DNA of 64,000 nucleotides from Polytrichum commune (GCA_950295325.1 OX485809.1:4900001-4964000), one strand, 5' to 3'. Positions 1-12,515 are shown, counted from the first letter of the stretch. Notes: generated by a model not told the origin, from the letters alone. Numbers and translations: made by a program.

Positions 1-444
1 ACAACAACAAAGGTCCAACCCTAAACAAAAAAAATCCCATCGAGTCAAACCCATGTTATCTCAATTGTTGCCCTAAACCACTACCAACTTAGGAGTCTTA
101 GACAATTGAACCTTAGTCCCATAATACACCGGTTGGTCAAACCCTAAAGCCCGTGTCGACGTCAAAAATGGTCATTTGATGTCGATCAAAATGGCATTGA
201 TATTACCTCGACGTCTTGCACACGCTTTGATGTTCCAAGTCGGTTTTTATTTTCAATCACTCACAACCACAAAACCAGCCATTAAGAAGGCTCTGATATA
301 TTTGGGACATCAGTGTCCCTCCATAAGGTTCAACTGTCCTCCATCGGTGAGAGGAATATGTAAATACACCATTCTCACATTAAACTTACAAACATTCCAG
401 TGATGTGGGACAATTTCTCAATGACCCATGTCAACTACCCAAGA
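1..444. other. No recognisable feature
   Basis: I see no convincing gene or repeat here. The short open frames look like chance. Confidence 0.5.
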
Positions 445-741
445 CTCATGGTCTGGATCTGTCTAAATACCCCCATCGAGCGTGGCTCGGAGGCAGGTTC
501 GGGAGGGGGTGGCATGGGTGGGGTAAAACCTGCCCCCTATTTTTTTAATTGGGTGGGGCCTTACTTGATCTCATAGGGGGCTTTCTAGAGTAATTTAGGG
601 CCGTAGGACCCAAATTTAGCCAAAAAAACCAAAAAAAATCCCCAAGGGGCCAAAACGGGGAGGGCCAGAAAAATGAACCCCACCGAACCTGGCCTCCGAG
701 CCACGCTCGATGGGGGTATTTAGACCCACCCCTCATGGTCT
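445..741. mobile_element. MULE-like MITE with 10-bp target duplication
   Basis: The element spans about 455-731 (277 bp). Its ends are inverted repeats of about 45 bp with few differences; the shared core GTCTAAATACCCCCATCGAG starts at 461, and its reverse complement ends at 725. The 10-bp direct repeat CTCATGGTCT lies just outside both ends (445-454 and 732-741). Nine to ten bp target duplications with long terminal inverted repeats are typical of Mutator-like elements. There is no coding capacity, so it is a non-autonomous derivative. The inside is G-rich. Confidence 0.75.
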
Positions 742-1491
742 AAATGAACCCTCTTTCAAGAGGCCCAAGCAAATCGCATGATGACATATGACACTTCTTC
801 TCGACCAATTGAAAAAATAAGAGAGAAAATAAGAATAAAGACAATCGGTACACATAATCTAACTTCCACATAGGGTAACCCGATTCCACTTGTACTCTCA
901 AAGAGTACCCAAAACCTACCGCACTTGGAAGTTATTCAATAAGATAGCACGCATGCTCACAATTTGGCCCCCATCCGAAGCCAAAAGCCTGCAACATCCG
1001 CCTCCTTACGTGTGCTTTACATTAACTAACATAAAGACTTTGTCATCCATCCAAGTCTTTAGCCTTTATGGGATGAAGAAAGCTGCTAAGTATAACGGTC
1101 ACAACCAATTTCCCCAGCTTTTGGTTTAATGGAAAGCATGGCTTTGCCATTATAATTATACCAAAAGATAAATCTTCCCATTATCAAGCCACCTAATACG
1201 ATTTGCCATGACCACCGTAAGTACAATGAGTGGTTTGTACCCTCGTTGAAGTGGTTGGATTAGTAATGAACTTATGGATCGGCTCGCGTGCCTTGGTAGC
1301 TTTAATTTGCATGTAAGTTAATCCTTTAAAGGATCGAGGGGACTAAATAAATGTGTGGCTAAATACACTCTAAAACTCCGTAATATCATGCTTGTGATAT
1401 CAAGGAATTCTGTAGTGTTAACATGGATATGTGATATAGATAAGTAGTGTAGCTTGTGACAGTATGGAATAACACAAAGTTCACGTTACAG
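742..1491. other. No recognisable feature
   Basis: AT-rich intergenic sequence with no gene, RNA or clear repeat that I can support. Confidence 0.5.
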
Positions 1492-2653
1492 TACCGTACG
1501 TTAAGGGCAGCTTCGGCGCTCTCTTGCCGAATAATTATTAAAAGTAAAAAAACAGTGTTCGGCGGGAAAAAAAAAATTACTAAAAATTTCAGCATTTTAA
1601 ATAGTTTAATAATGCAATTTCGGCATACATCCAAGAAGTTATTACCTAACGGTAAACAAGAATGTTTATTCACGATTTCACAATTTGTGTGAAGAGTTTT
1701 ACAAAAGATATAAATCTTTCACGATTTTGTGAAGAGTTGGGAATGCTCTGTGCTTTATACAAGTAGAGTGGAGTTGTGTTCAACAATGCATATGGGATAT
1801 GTAAAGTTTGAGGTGAAGCACCTAGTTAGACTTCATTTTTATAACACGCATAACTTTTGCATAGAGTCTTCAAATGACATAAAATTTGTTGGAGGTGAAA
1901 GATTACTTGATTTCTAAAATTTTCTTAGAGCAACAAAATTCCAAAAAAGTTGATCTTCTATGCACAAATGAGCTCCGAAAAACTGTTATGAACGCATTTT
2001 AATTTTTTGATCTTTACACGGCTGCAATGTTTTGTCCATATCTTTTGCATAAAGATTTATTTTGACACAAAACTTGTTGGGGGTGGAAGATTACTTGATT
2101 TCTAAACTTTTCTTAGACCAACAAAATTCCAAAAAAGTTGATCTTCTATGCACAAATGAGCTCCGAAAAACTGTTATGAACGCATTTTAATTTTTTGATC
2201 TTTACACGGCTGCAATGTTTTGTCCATATCTTTTGCATAAAGATTTATTTTGACACAAAACTTGTTGGGGGTGGAAGATTACTTGATTTCTCAACTTTTG
2301 TTAGTTGGACAAAATTCTATAAAACTTCATCTTCTATGCTCAATTGGACTCCAAAAAAGTGTGTACAACACATTTGAAAAGCCTCACTTAGAGTCTTGCT
2401 ACTTCTTAACCCATATTCTTTGTGGACTAATGTAAGTGAGCTTGATTACAAAATGAGCACCTTCTCTCCATCAGAATTCATATATGCTTCCAGTGTAAGT
2501 AAAATTCTAGTGAGAAGTTAAAATTTCTTACTTTTCGGCAATTTAGAAAATTAATTAATTTTATATTCGGCAAAAAATGTAAATAATTTTCCAAAATTTT
2601 CGGCGTCTATTTTTAGAATTATTTTGTGCCGAAGCTGCCCTTAACGTACGGTA
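1492..2653. mobile_element. TA-flanked inverted-repeat element, copy 1
   Basis: Perfect 26-bp terminal inverted repeats lie at 1492-1517 and 2628-2653, beginning TACCGTACGTTAAGGG when the flanking TA is counted. The interior is AT-rich, with several TCGGC motifs near both ends, and encodes no recognisable protein. Most of the interior (about 1730-2610) is shared with the element at 7803-8748, which has a related but different terminus. The TA at each end could be a TA target duplication as in Tc1/mariner or Stowaway elements, but the superfamily is not certain. Confidence 0.65.
1911..2286. repeat. 188-bp near-identical tandem duplication inside element copy 1
   Basis: GATTACTTGA recurs at 1901, 2089 and 2277, so the period is 188 bp. 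The two units are almost identical. The sister element at 8011-8640 has only one unit, so the duplication arose after the copies separated and is fairly recent. Confidence 0.8.
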
Positions 2654-5318
2654 GTGACAGTCGTTACAACGATGACATTGTGATGCGCGCGTGTGTGTGT
2701 GTGACATTCTTTGGGGGTTTATTTTTATGTTAGAATAAGCCCGTGATGTATGGGAGGGAAGCGTGATAACAAGGAGTGGGGTTTAGAATGAGGACGTCCG
2801 TTCCCTAGGGTTTCGGGATAAAAGAGGAGGAGTGACATTAAGGAGGTTGATATTTTACGGAGTTTAGTGTGTACACAATTTTCACAAGCCTCCCCAAGGT
2901 TTTAGAAACACGATTTTCAATGCTTTCTTTTTGGTTTTGTGCTTTATTTGCACACTATCTACTATCAAGGGAAAAGTCAAAATATACTCACATGTGGCAT
3001 ATCCAAAACCCTGAACTCTAATCCTAATTGGTCAAAGTACTAGGTACATCTTTGCATCCGAGAGCATCCCAATTATGTATTTTAACCCTAGATTTACAAT
3101 AAGAATAAGAGTTGTACCCAACTTTAAAAGTGTACTAGAAGTATGAGTTGATTCTATATAGGTTCTTTTGACGCAATTGACTAAATGCATCAAATTATTG
3201 AGCATTAAGTACATGTTTTTATGGATGGATAGGGCAAGTTAGACACTTAGGGGTTAAGTTGGTAAAATGTTCGCCTTGTGAGTGAAAGCATTGCATGGTT
3301 GGAGAAATCTTTCGTAATTGAAGATAGATGGGCGCCCAAAAAAAAACCCATGAATTTGTATACTATTATTAAAGCCAAAAATGGTTTCAAGCGATTCTTG
3401 TAAGCAATTGCCATGGCTTTCCTATGCATCAAAGTACACATTATCCGAATTCCATATGCAAAAGTCATCAGGGTTTATAAATTTTGTCAGTAGATGACCA
3501 AAAACCAACACAAAAACTAGATGTTAAGACAGTGAACAGTTTCATAATACACACACGCAGAGATACACATGCGTGTGTGTGTGTCCATATACTTAAATTA
3601 TTATGCAAGATTATGGGGTGCTAGTTATGGGTGGGGTGTTTGTTTGGTCACCACCTATCCTAGTTCACATTCATTCATTCATTCATTCATTCATCGTGGA
3701 TGTGAATTGTTGATTTGTGCACGTGTGACTTATGCTTCACTTCAATCCCAACGTACTAGGCATGGTGTCTTGCATTTATGGAGACTTGGGAATCATCGAT
3801 TGACCCAAAAGGGAATGTGGCATTGAACAGAGTGAATGGGTCTTGTACCATTTTGGTCAACCGTTTTGAGGAGTCCTATAATGAGAGCAAGTAGGAATGA
3901 TGCATAGGAAAAAATAAAGGCTCAACGAGTTGCCTTAAGGATCTAGTAACATGGAGCATGTGTGTACCTCTCAAACAATAATAAATATTGAAGTTACACC
4001 AAAGGTTGTGTTAGAGTAGAGGCGCTCATAACCAATCACTTAAGAGATTCTACGCCAAATCTGGAGAAGTATACAATAGTGCGATTTTTTTCCCTTCTAG
4101 GAAAATATAATTTAGGAGGATTATAATTTTCTGGGTAATGTTTTTCCCCAATTTGAAATTAACTGAGTTTTTGAAGCCAAAAGTTGGCCCGAACGTACTA
4201 CCGGTGTCTAGAGTTTGCCATAACCGTTCATTCCTCCTCGCTTTAGCACTTAAAAGTAGGACATGTGTCATGGCACTGTTGATTCCGGCATGATAGAAAT
4301 TCAATCCTAGCCTGATCGAAATTCTATCCCAATCCCAACCTGTTCAAAATTTCATTGCCCTATAGATTGATGATGGGGTCCTTGATCGAGAATAGGTGCC
4401 TTTACTATAGATCTTCAAGGTTGTGAATACATTGTATTTCGTGTGATTATGAGCAATTGCATGTCTTTAATTTATTTAGTTCTATACCATCGCTTCTTGA
4501 AACATGATGGTCAAATTATTGGAACTTACTAGAGCTTCAGTGATTACAAAGTATAGGAGGGCCGGGAATAGCCAAGGATTGCATTGGTTAGGAAGGACTT
4601 AGAGAAAGGAGGTGGGCAAGTTTGATTTCATGAGGTATTTACTTACTTGGTAGGCTTGTAAATAAATAAAAAGCACAAAATCACAATTGGACAATAGAGT
4701 TTATTGAAAAAGTAGGGAGATCAATTGGGGTCAAATTGTCTCAATGGTCCCTTGTTTGAGTGTACTCATAACCTGGAAAGTCTTGGGGGGTTTCTTTGAG
4801 TTTTAAACGCCAACATGTTCTATCTTTATATAACTAAGAATCTTCTCATTTTCTTTGTTATCTATGTGTACATGTATCTCTTTGCTCCTCTCATCGCTTG
4901 TGTACTCCTCCAATAAAACCGAACTTAAGAAAGAAGTCAAACGATTCTCAAATTTTTTTGCTCCAAAATAAAGCAAAACAACTTCCCTCCCTAGTTTTAT
5001 TTTAAGGTTACTGATAGAAGTGTGTTGGAAGTGACAAATATGAGACTTGAGTTAGTCCCCAATTTTGGTGACTTTTCGGTTAATTCCAATGTGTTTGCAT
5101 TTTAATGGATAAGCATACGTGATAATATGAGGATTTCACTTGACATCTACTTTGAGCGCTTGGAGTTCTAAGGAATTTGACAAACTCCATGCGGTAGCAA
5201 ATTTGGCAAATAAAGTGGATTCTTAATGATGTAAGCTTATGCATATTTGAAATACAATTTAAATGTAACGAGCCTTTGTTTATAATGATGGGCTTGTTGG
5301 TTTGCAATTAAAATAGAC
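2654..5318. other. Intergenic, only microsatellites seen
   Basis: No gene recognised. A short (GT)n tract lies near 2690 and an (ATTC)n tract at 3669. The remainder is AT-rich without long open frames. Confidence 0.45.
3669..3694. repeat. (ATTC)6.5 microsatellite
   Basis: Six and a half perfect ATTC units. Confidence 0.9.
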
Positions 5319-7595
5319 TTGAGCAAGAATTCCAAACCGGAAATGTCTCTAGAGGAATTGCAAAAAATTGCAACTACTCATGTGAATGACAAATACATAG
5401 GGAAATGGTTAATGTGGTGGAATTCAACTCCTATCCCATGTGAATCCTTAAGGTTTCTACAACCTAATTTTAGGAACATTGACCTTGACGATTGGTTTGT
5501 TAATGCAAGTTTTTGGGCACATATAATATAAACGATTTCACTCGTTGGAATTACTATGCTATAGTCTTGATTTTGTTTTCAATATATTTACATGTGTTTT
5601 CTCATGGTGTTTTGGACATCCCAATTGGAAGAGGCTTTCATTGAGGAGTTTGATGGCATTCCACCTAAGTTGGATGGGGTCAAGTGGGAGAATGTTCTCA
5701 AACATGCAGACTTTGTGGAACATTGGTGACGTCTCCTATGGGCGAAGGCTTTTAATCCATTTTTTTTGAGGGTAGACACCTTTTACAAAATCCATGATTT
5801 TATTGAATTATCCCGGAGGGGAATCAATTGTGAGACGTGTGATCTACAAGTGTGTTTTATGTCATGAACTTTTCATTGAATTATATTCATATAGAGTCAC
5901 CTTGATTGACTACACGGATTTGTCTTGTTTTGTAGGTAACTCACAAAGGAGTAGCATACTTGCAAAGCTATTCCATTGCGAGCCCTTTCTTGGGCCGACA
6001 AGGCTAGTGGCCTTTGCATATTCTCAGCTTTATAATTGATGTTGTGGACTCTTGACTTGTTGGTTTATTTTTTGTGATTTATTGCGTGTCCAACAAATGT
6101 TTATCTAGCTGAAGAAGAGGCTCTAAGATTCTATGTGGTGCCTTCACAAGTGGAGAAAAAACCGGAGGAAGAACCTAAGCCGACTAGGAAAGGCATCAAA
6201 CACAAAAAACGGATGCTACAAAACCTAAACCCGCAACATCTATTGTACATCCCACTCCCACTCTTCCACCACCACCACTTCCTCCGAATGCAACCCAAAA
6301 TGATAGGGGAAAAAATGCTTTACACCTTGATGACATTGCTTTGGCTATTAGTCCATCCTAGCTTGGTAGTTGCTTCTAAAATGGTTAAGTGTTTGTGAAA
6401 AATGCCTCCATCTCTAACATGTTGGAGAATGGAGCGACAAGAAACTTGGTGTTGATTTTAGCTTTTGAATTCGTCAAAAAAGACGAGTGAGCATGTCAAA
6501 CTTTTAGTCAAATAACTTCATTTTTGGAGTTTTATTCATGATATAAATAAGTGTTTCATAGTATTCTACATTATAGTTTATGTAATCTTTCTTCGTAGGT
6601 TGACTACACTCGGACGACTCAAGTTCCATCCGGCTTTTGCAAATTTGGTGGATTTGATTTGATCATCTTCGACTCGCCAAAGGGTTTCCTAGTTCCAAAT
6701 GTGCCATCTCCACCAATTTCAAGTCCCCAATGAAATGAACACAACCCCAAGGACACAAAAGCATTGTTTGAAATTTTAAATGGTTTTTTGATTGATAACG
6801 GTCCATTAATTTTTTTTCTTTTGGAGTTTAAAAAAGTGACGGGCAATGTGAAAACATACTCTGCATCATATGGTTTTTCATTGGTGAAGGATTGGTGGGC
6901 AATTCATGAGTTGCCTTTTATGCTCCCCTATGGTTACAACACAAACTGTACATAATTTCTCTAACATGCTCATTTGTTGTTTTTGTCATTTGAGGTGTCT
7001 GTATTGGTTGGTTTATTCTAAAAGGATTAGTGACATTTGCAAACACAACAATTTGGGATCATGTTGTTCTTTGGTGATAAGCCCCGTCCAAAACTCGTTT
7101 TTAACAATTCAAGTGGTCTTTCTATAGCCAAGGTGCAGTCACTGCATTTCTCTCTTCAATTGTACGACAACGAAGACGTAGCTAATGCAAGGAAATGCCC
7201 CATGGAGAGGTCCACGTGAGAAAAACCCGAACTCTCTCCACTTCCTAGTTGAAGCGTTGACAAAGCCGTGAGATGTTGTCCTTGATGCTTTACGCATATA
7301 CGGGTGAGAGTAATTGTTTGGCATAATATTTATTGCATTCAGGTTGAGTTCCATCATGAATGTCCAATTGCTTACGCTATCAATGTCCATGTGTGTTGTA
7401 GGTGCATCAATTCATGCTTGTCGGCGTAGTGGTGGACACCTTGTTGCATTTGAGAAAGACTTTGTTATTTTCAATATCATATTGGTCCCTTTGCGTGATC
7501 TAATACCATCTCCTTTGATTGGCAGCTCGCAATCCTCGAATATAGCTGCAAAAAATGACGAAGAGCATGTTCAAAAAATTCAAAGAAAATCATGA
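5319..7595 (+). pseudogene. Relic of a multi-exon gene with a DNA-methyltransferase-like 3' part
   Basis: Several exon-like blocks lie on the + strand. A block at 5319-5510 contains KWLMWWNSTPIP; 5620-5750 encodes EEFDGIPPKLDGVKWENVL; 6110-6380 is Lys/Glu- then Pro-rich. The block at 6599-6950 follows a TAG acceptor and contains FDLIIFDSPKG, then a stretch resembling the segment after motif IV of a methyltransferase. At 7190-7595 the pieces NAPWRGPREKNPN, LVEALTKP, DVVLDA, then (after a GT-AG intron, 7288 to 7404) GASIHACRRSGGHLVAFEKD follow in order. That suggests a SAM-binding motif I placed after motif IV, the beta-class N6/N4-methylase order. The lesions are an in-frame TGA at 6731, a frameshift near 7040, another near 7190, a TGA at 7269 and one extra T near 7280. 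The methyltransferase assignment is my inference from motif order. The gene is clearly broken. Confidence 0.4.
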
Positions 7596-7802
7596 TTGGG
7601 TGCATAAGTTTGTTGGTTTACACGAGTTACAAAGTTTTGTTTGTTAGTGTGAGAACTTTTATCCTTCCTAGTTATCTAACTATCTTGGACGTTTTGTGCA
7701 TGAAAATGAAGGAAGTAATATCCTCCCCCTTACAAGTTCGTTCTCCCTATTTGTGTTGAGTTTAGGGTGCATGGATGGTAGATGCCATGACACTTCCAAG
7801 AC

Positions 7803-8748
7803 TACCGTAGGTTCATAGCTGGTTCGACACATGTTAGCCGAATAATTAATTAAAGTTCAAAAAGTAGTTCAACACCTTAAAATAGTATATTCATATTTTT
7901 GGCAATTTTCTCTTTTAATTTTTAAAAATTCAGCTTAAATTCATTTTCAACTTTCTATTTAAGCTTATATCTTGTACATCTCTTTTGCATTCAATGACAA
8001 GTAAGATGTGAGTGAAGAGTTGAGAATGCTCTGTGCTTTATGCAAGTATAGTGGAGTTGTGTTCAACAATGCATATGGGATATGTAAACTTTGAGGTGAA
8101 GCACCGAGTTAGACTTCATTTTTATAACACGCATAACTTTTGCATAGAGTCTTCAAATGACATAAAATTTGTTGGAGGTGAAAGATTACTTGATTTGTAA
8201 ACTTTTCTTAGACCAACAAAATTCCAAAAAAGTTGATCTTCTATGCACAAATGAGCTCCGAAAAACTGTTATGAACGCATTTTAATTTTTTGATCTTTAC
8301 ACGGCTGCAATGTTTTGTCCATATCTTTTGCATAAAGACTTATTTTGACACAAAACTTGTTGGAGGTGGAAGAAGGATTGATTTCTCAACTTTTGTTAGT
8401 TGGACAAAATTCTATAAAACTTCATCTTCTATGCTCAATTGGACTCCAAAAATTTATGTACAACACATTTGAAAAGCCTCACCTAGAGTCTTGCTACTTC
8501 TTAACCCATATTCTTTGTGGACTAATGTAAGTGAGCTTGATTACAAAAGGAGCACCTTCTCTCTTTCAAAATTGACATATGCTTCCACTGTAAGTAAAAC
8601 TCTAGTGAGAAGTAAAAATTTCTTACTTTTCGGCAATTTTGAAAAATAATAAGTTTTATATTCGGCAAAAAATGCCAATAATATTCCAAAATTTTCGACG
8701 TCTATTTTTAGAATAAATTTCTGTGGAAACAGCTATGAACCTACGGTA
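7803..8748. mobile_element. TA-flanked inverted-repeat element, copy 2
   Basis: Perfect 18-bp inverted ends TACCGTAGGTTCATAGCT lie at 7803-7820 and 8731-8748. The interior from about 8010 to 8715 is closely related to that of the element at 1492-2653, in the same orientation, but carries a single copy of the 188-bp unit. The termini share only TACCGTA and a few further bases with copy 1, so the ends have diverged more than the middle. No coding sequence is recognisable. Confidence 0.65.
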
Positions 8749-9440
8749 ATTAGATTTGCACATTATGATCTTCGTGTCTTGCCATTCATTGATATAAAGG
8801 TTGAAGAACATAATGGTCGTAGTAAGGACGATTTGAATATGGATTTGAGTACATGAAGAGTTCTTAGATATGGCTTCTCCATTTGAAGTGAGTGTGCACA
8901 TGTTTTTAATTTAGTGTGGCAATTATTTGGTTTTATTAGAAAAAATAGATCAAAAATGGATTGTGATTTGTGTGACAGATTGTCTTGTATCTTTGAACTT
9001 GACCACCTTACACATTGGATATTACTGGAATAGGTACTGATGAAATTGACTAAAATCAAGTACTTAAAAGAATTACGTCTAAGTATTTAAGTTTATTTAA
9101 TTTGCAATACCTTCTAAGAGCAACCTTGACTGAGCACATGCTTGCATATCTTTGAATGAATGGAAGTGACTCTACCAATAATATTAGATATGTTTTCTAT
9201 CGCATTGTGCCAATTTAAAGAAGAATAATGTATATTTTCACATTTATTAAGATCAAGCATATTATTGTTTATCCTCCTCACCATTCTTATTAACGAACTC
9301 AAAAATTGCTATTCTTTAGGCCAAAATACCACGGTTACAGGATGTTGGTGGGCCTAATACCAAATATTGTGTTGTCCTCTCCGCTCACAAGTTATCACTC
9401 ATTGCTCATTGCTTACTGCTATAAAATAACACTCCCTTGA
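8749..9440. other. No recognisable feature
   Basis: AT-rich sequence with short chance frames only. Confidence 0.45.
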
Positions 9441-10090
9441 CTTGTGGCACTTTGTTCAAATTTTGACTTTTTTTTATATAAAACATGCTTATCACCTATG
9501 GTAATTAACAACATCCATAATCACCAATAACATGGTGATTTTTTCACCCCTTGCCAACAAAAATGTAAAAATATAAATTATCTATACCATGAAGCGAGGA
9601 CACTTGTCATTTGGGTTTTCTTTGTGCAACCAATAGAAAACTCTTTGAAACCTGGCAATGACCATAAAATAACCATAAATTATCACATAATTGTACATGA
9701 ACCCATGTTGATCACTTCATCCTACATAACATAGGCGATAAGCAAGTTCAACACTTTGATCCTAAAATACTAATTTTCTTTTGACACTGCCACATGAGAT
9801 TTTGTAGAGTGTCCGACTAATAAATTCATGACACGTGCCACTTTGTAAAGTTCTGACCTAACTCATGCTTAACCTGAACATCACGTATGGTAAATAACAA
9901 CAGGCGTAATTACCAATAACCTGGTGACTTGTTTTTAACACATAAGGTAAATAAAATGGGAGAAGTTAATTGATGCCATGAAGAGAGGCATAATTATTGG
10001 CCACTGGAGTGGGTTCTGTGCAGCCAATCAATCAAAAGCTCTTTGAGAGGCAATGATAGGTAAATAACCCATAATTACCACACCAAGAGG
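9441..10090. repeat. Diverged tandem duplication, period about 390 bp
   Basis: Copy 1 (about 9441-9720) and copy 2 (about 9830-10090) share the ordered landmarks GGCACTTTGT, CATGCTTA, TATGGTAA, AATCACCAATAAC/AATTACCAATAAC, CCATGAAG, CAATGA and ATAACCATAA. The copies have many substitutions and indels, so the duplication is old. No function is suggested. Confidence 0.65.
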
Positions 10091-11534
10091 CAGTGATTAC
10101 CTTAAGACTGCCGGGTAATTATGTTTTTACATGCTCAAGTGGGTAACATGTAACACAAACAAGAAGTAAATAAGGTATCACAAGGTGCCAGAAAACTTTG
10201 ACAGTCGGGGCATTGAAGAGGCCATGTGCATGAACCAATCTCCCGTAACTGAAAGATTGGGGTAAATTACGTTTTACTACACGTAAAAGTTGTACTTAAT
10301 GATCTTTCCGACGTTACACTAAATAGGGTCCATTAGTGTGACTAACTCTACGTTTTCCAACATTGCATAAATATCTATAATGTTTACTTTTTACCATCAT
10401 GATAGTAAATGTACTATTGGACTTAAAATTATTACATAAAAATAGATCATTGCATCAAATGAGTAAGAAGACACGCTCCACATGTCTACTCCACATGTCA
10501 AAAAGTGAAATTGACTTTATCTTAATAACTTGGAATCACGAGTCAACACAACAAGTCAACCTACTCAAAAGGTTGCAATGAGGGCCTTCTTTAGTGTACA
10601 CAACATCATGTTATGATTTGTGATCTAAAATGCTCTCGAATGCTCTCAAATCCACATGTATGAAGAGATTCTTGGACCTCTCACTCATTCCCTATGATTC
10701 TATTGGGAAACCATCCACAATATTAATACCTTAAACCCTAAAAACCATCTTGCTTCAAATTGTAGACTTTTTACATCTATTACCTAGGCATACTAGAATT
10801 TTGACATTTCACAATGATTTTGGTCAATGTAACTTTTTTAATTAGACCATTTTCAAGCCCATATTATTATGGGTTCAGAAGTAGGAATATGAAATCAGTG
10901 CAATTTAAAAAACATGAATTTATTTGGAAAAAAATAGAAACAAAAATATAATATCACAATTATACTAAAATAATAATGATAATAAAAATAAAAATAATTA
11001 TTATCAACAATTATATATTTATGAGCATTCCCGATATTCAATATGCACATGACATATACCAACACTGACACAATTGCATGTAAGCCAAAACTCTAATTGA
11101 CATAATTTCAAGAGTCTAGGCATTTGTTATTTCTACATTGAAGTGAACCACAAAAGGATCACTTCCTTAGACAATCTAGTTGAAAATTTTCATAGGAGTA
11201 CCTAATGGTACCAAAGCATATGCAAACTATACTTACAAAGTTCCAAAGCCGTGGAAACAATAGACGAGAGTAAATTATCGCATATGAGTGTACCTCTCAT
11301 TCATCCAACATAAAAGCCCAAAAATAATATTCAATCCAAAGGTGAAAATTTTTAGTTGATTTGACATTGGGATTATCTCGGAAGACCATGAAATGGTCTA
11401 GTTGAAGTTCTTTTGTGATGGACCAGTCACTAAGATCTAGGGGTTCAACTAATTTTATGATGAGTGAAAGGAATATTCATTTGTGATGATCCCTTTCTTG
11501 ACCAAATAATACTCAGCAAATTTAAGCACTCTAA
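10091..11534. other. AT-rich intergenic DNA
   Basis: No gene recognised. A strongly AT-rich stretch with AATAATAATGATAAT-type simple sequence lies at 10960-11020. Confidence 0.45.
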
Positions 11535-12036
11535 GGGTCACTTCACACACGAACCAAGAGCCATGACCATGAAATTGTGAGAGCCCAAAAGAAAGTGTCC
11601 AAAGACCATCCCAACACACCCCCAAAATCATGTAGTGTGGTCACGGACCCTCAAGTGTAGTGTGAAGCCATATGTGACCGGTCTCTCAACCAAATGCTAT
11701 TTCAATGAATTTCTATTCACGCGGGTCCTCACAGATGATAAAATGAAATAAACCAACGGTTGTGAACGTTCGGAGTGCCATGGTCTCCCGGTTTTGTGTT
11801 CGGCCTACCTCCAAGAAACGGTTTTTTGAAAATACTATCCAAGTGACCATGGAACATGGTCCATTTGATGCCATATAGGAATCCATGTAGACTTTACATC
11901 CATCTTGCATTCACATGCTCCGTTGGTCCCTCAAGTGCGGCGTGAAGTGAACTTGGACCGGGACAACCTTTTCCACCAATGAAAGTGCTTGAAGTGTAAT
12001 GGTCACGGGCTCTCAGTCTCGTGTGTGAAGTGGCCC
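11535..12036. mobile_element. Harbinger/Tourist-like MITE, copy A
   Basis: A 502-bp element with inverted ends GGGTCACTTCACACACGA on the left and GGGCCACTTCACACACGA on the right. TAA trinucleotides flank it at 11532-11534 and 12037-12039. A three-base TWA target duplication with GGG ends is typical of PIF/Harbinger-derived MITEs. Related copies occur at 13776-14782, 14083-14585 and 54288-54879. It has no coding capacity. Confidence 0.8.
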
Positions 12037-12305
12037 TAAGAGTCACAGGTGAAAGCCTACATTCTTCGGCTTCATCTTCTCCCTCTTATACTTTGTATTT
12101 AGTTCAACTTTGAACCAACAATTTTGTTGAATTCCCACACAAATTATCATGTCAACTACATTTAATCGTCAATGTGTCTGTGGTTTATCTAGCTCCATAT
12201 TTCTCTCATTTATATATCACTTGTTAGAAACCAACTTCCATGAAGCGAATTGGGCATCATTGGTCCAAAATACTTTTGGCTATAGTGGAATTAATGGCCC
12301 AAAAA

Positions 12306-12515
12306 ATTACACTAAATCTAATTTTTAGTGTCACTTACTATTTGGAAGCATGAAGTGTTGTATCTATTTAGTGTATAAATTGTCAAATTGGTTGTTTGGG
12401 CATTATAGAATACTAACAACTTCACTTGGTGAAAACTTGCATCAATAGTTAAAATATATAGCGTTATGTAAAGTCATATAGTAAGTGGCACTAATTGTCA
12501 TATTTAGTGTAGTTC
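12306..12515. mobile_element. MITE with TACACTAAAT ends, copy 1
   Basis: Inverted ends of about 35 bp: TTACACTAAAT followed by TTTAGTGTCACTTACTAT on the left, and its diverged complement ending TATTTAGTGTAGTTCAC on the right. It is one of at least three related elements (also 13436-13673 and 30088-30417; possibly 42171, 53558 and 56586). The target duplication is unclear, so the superfamily is not assigned. Confidence 0.65.

Noticed and set aside
11713-11910. Open frame inside a Harbinger-like MITE
   Set aside because: The related copies do not keep the frame; the element is non-coding.
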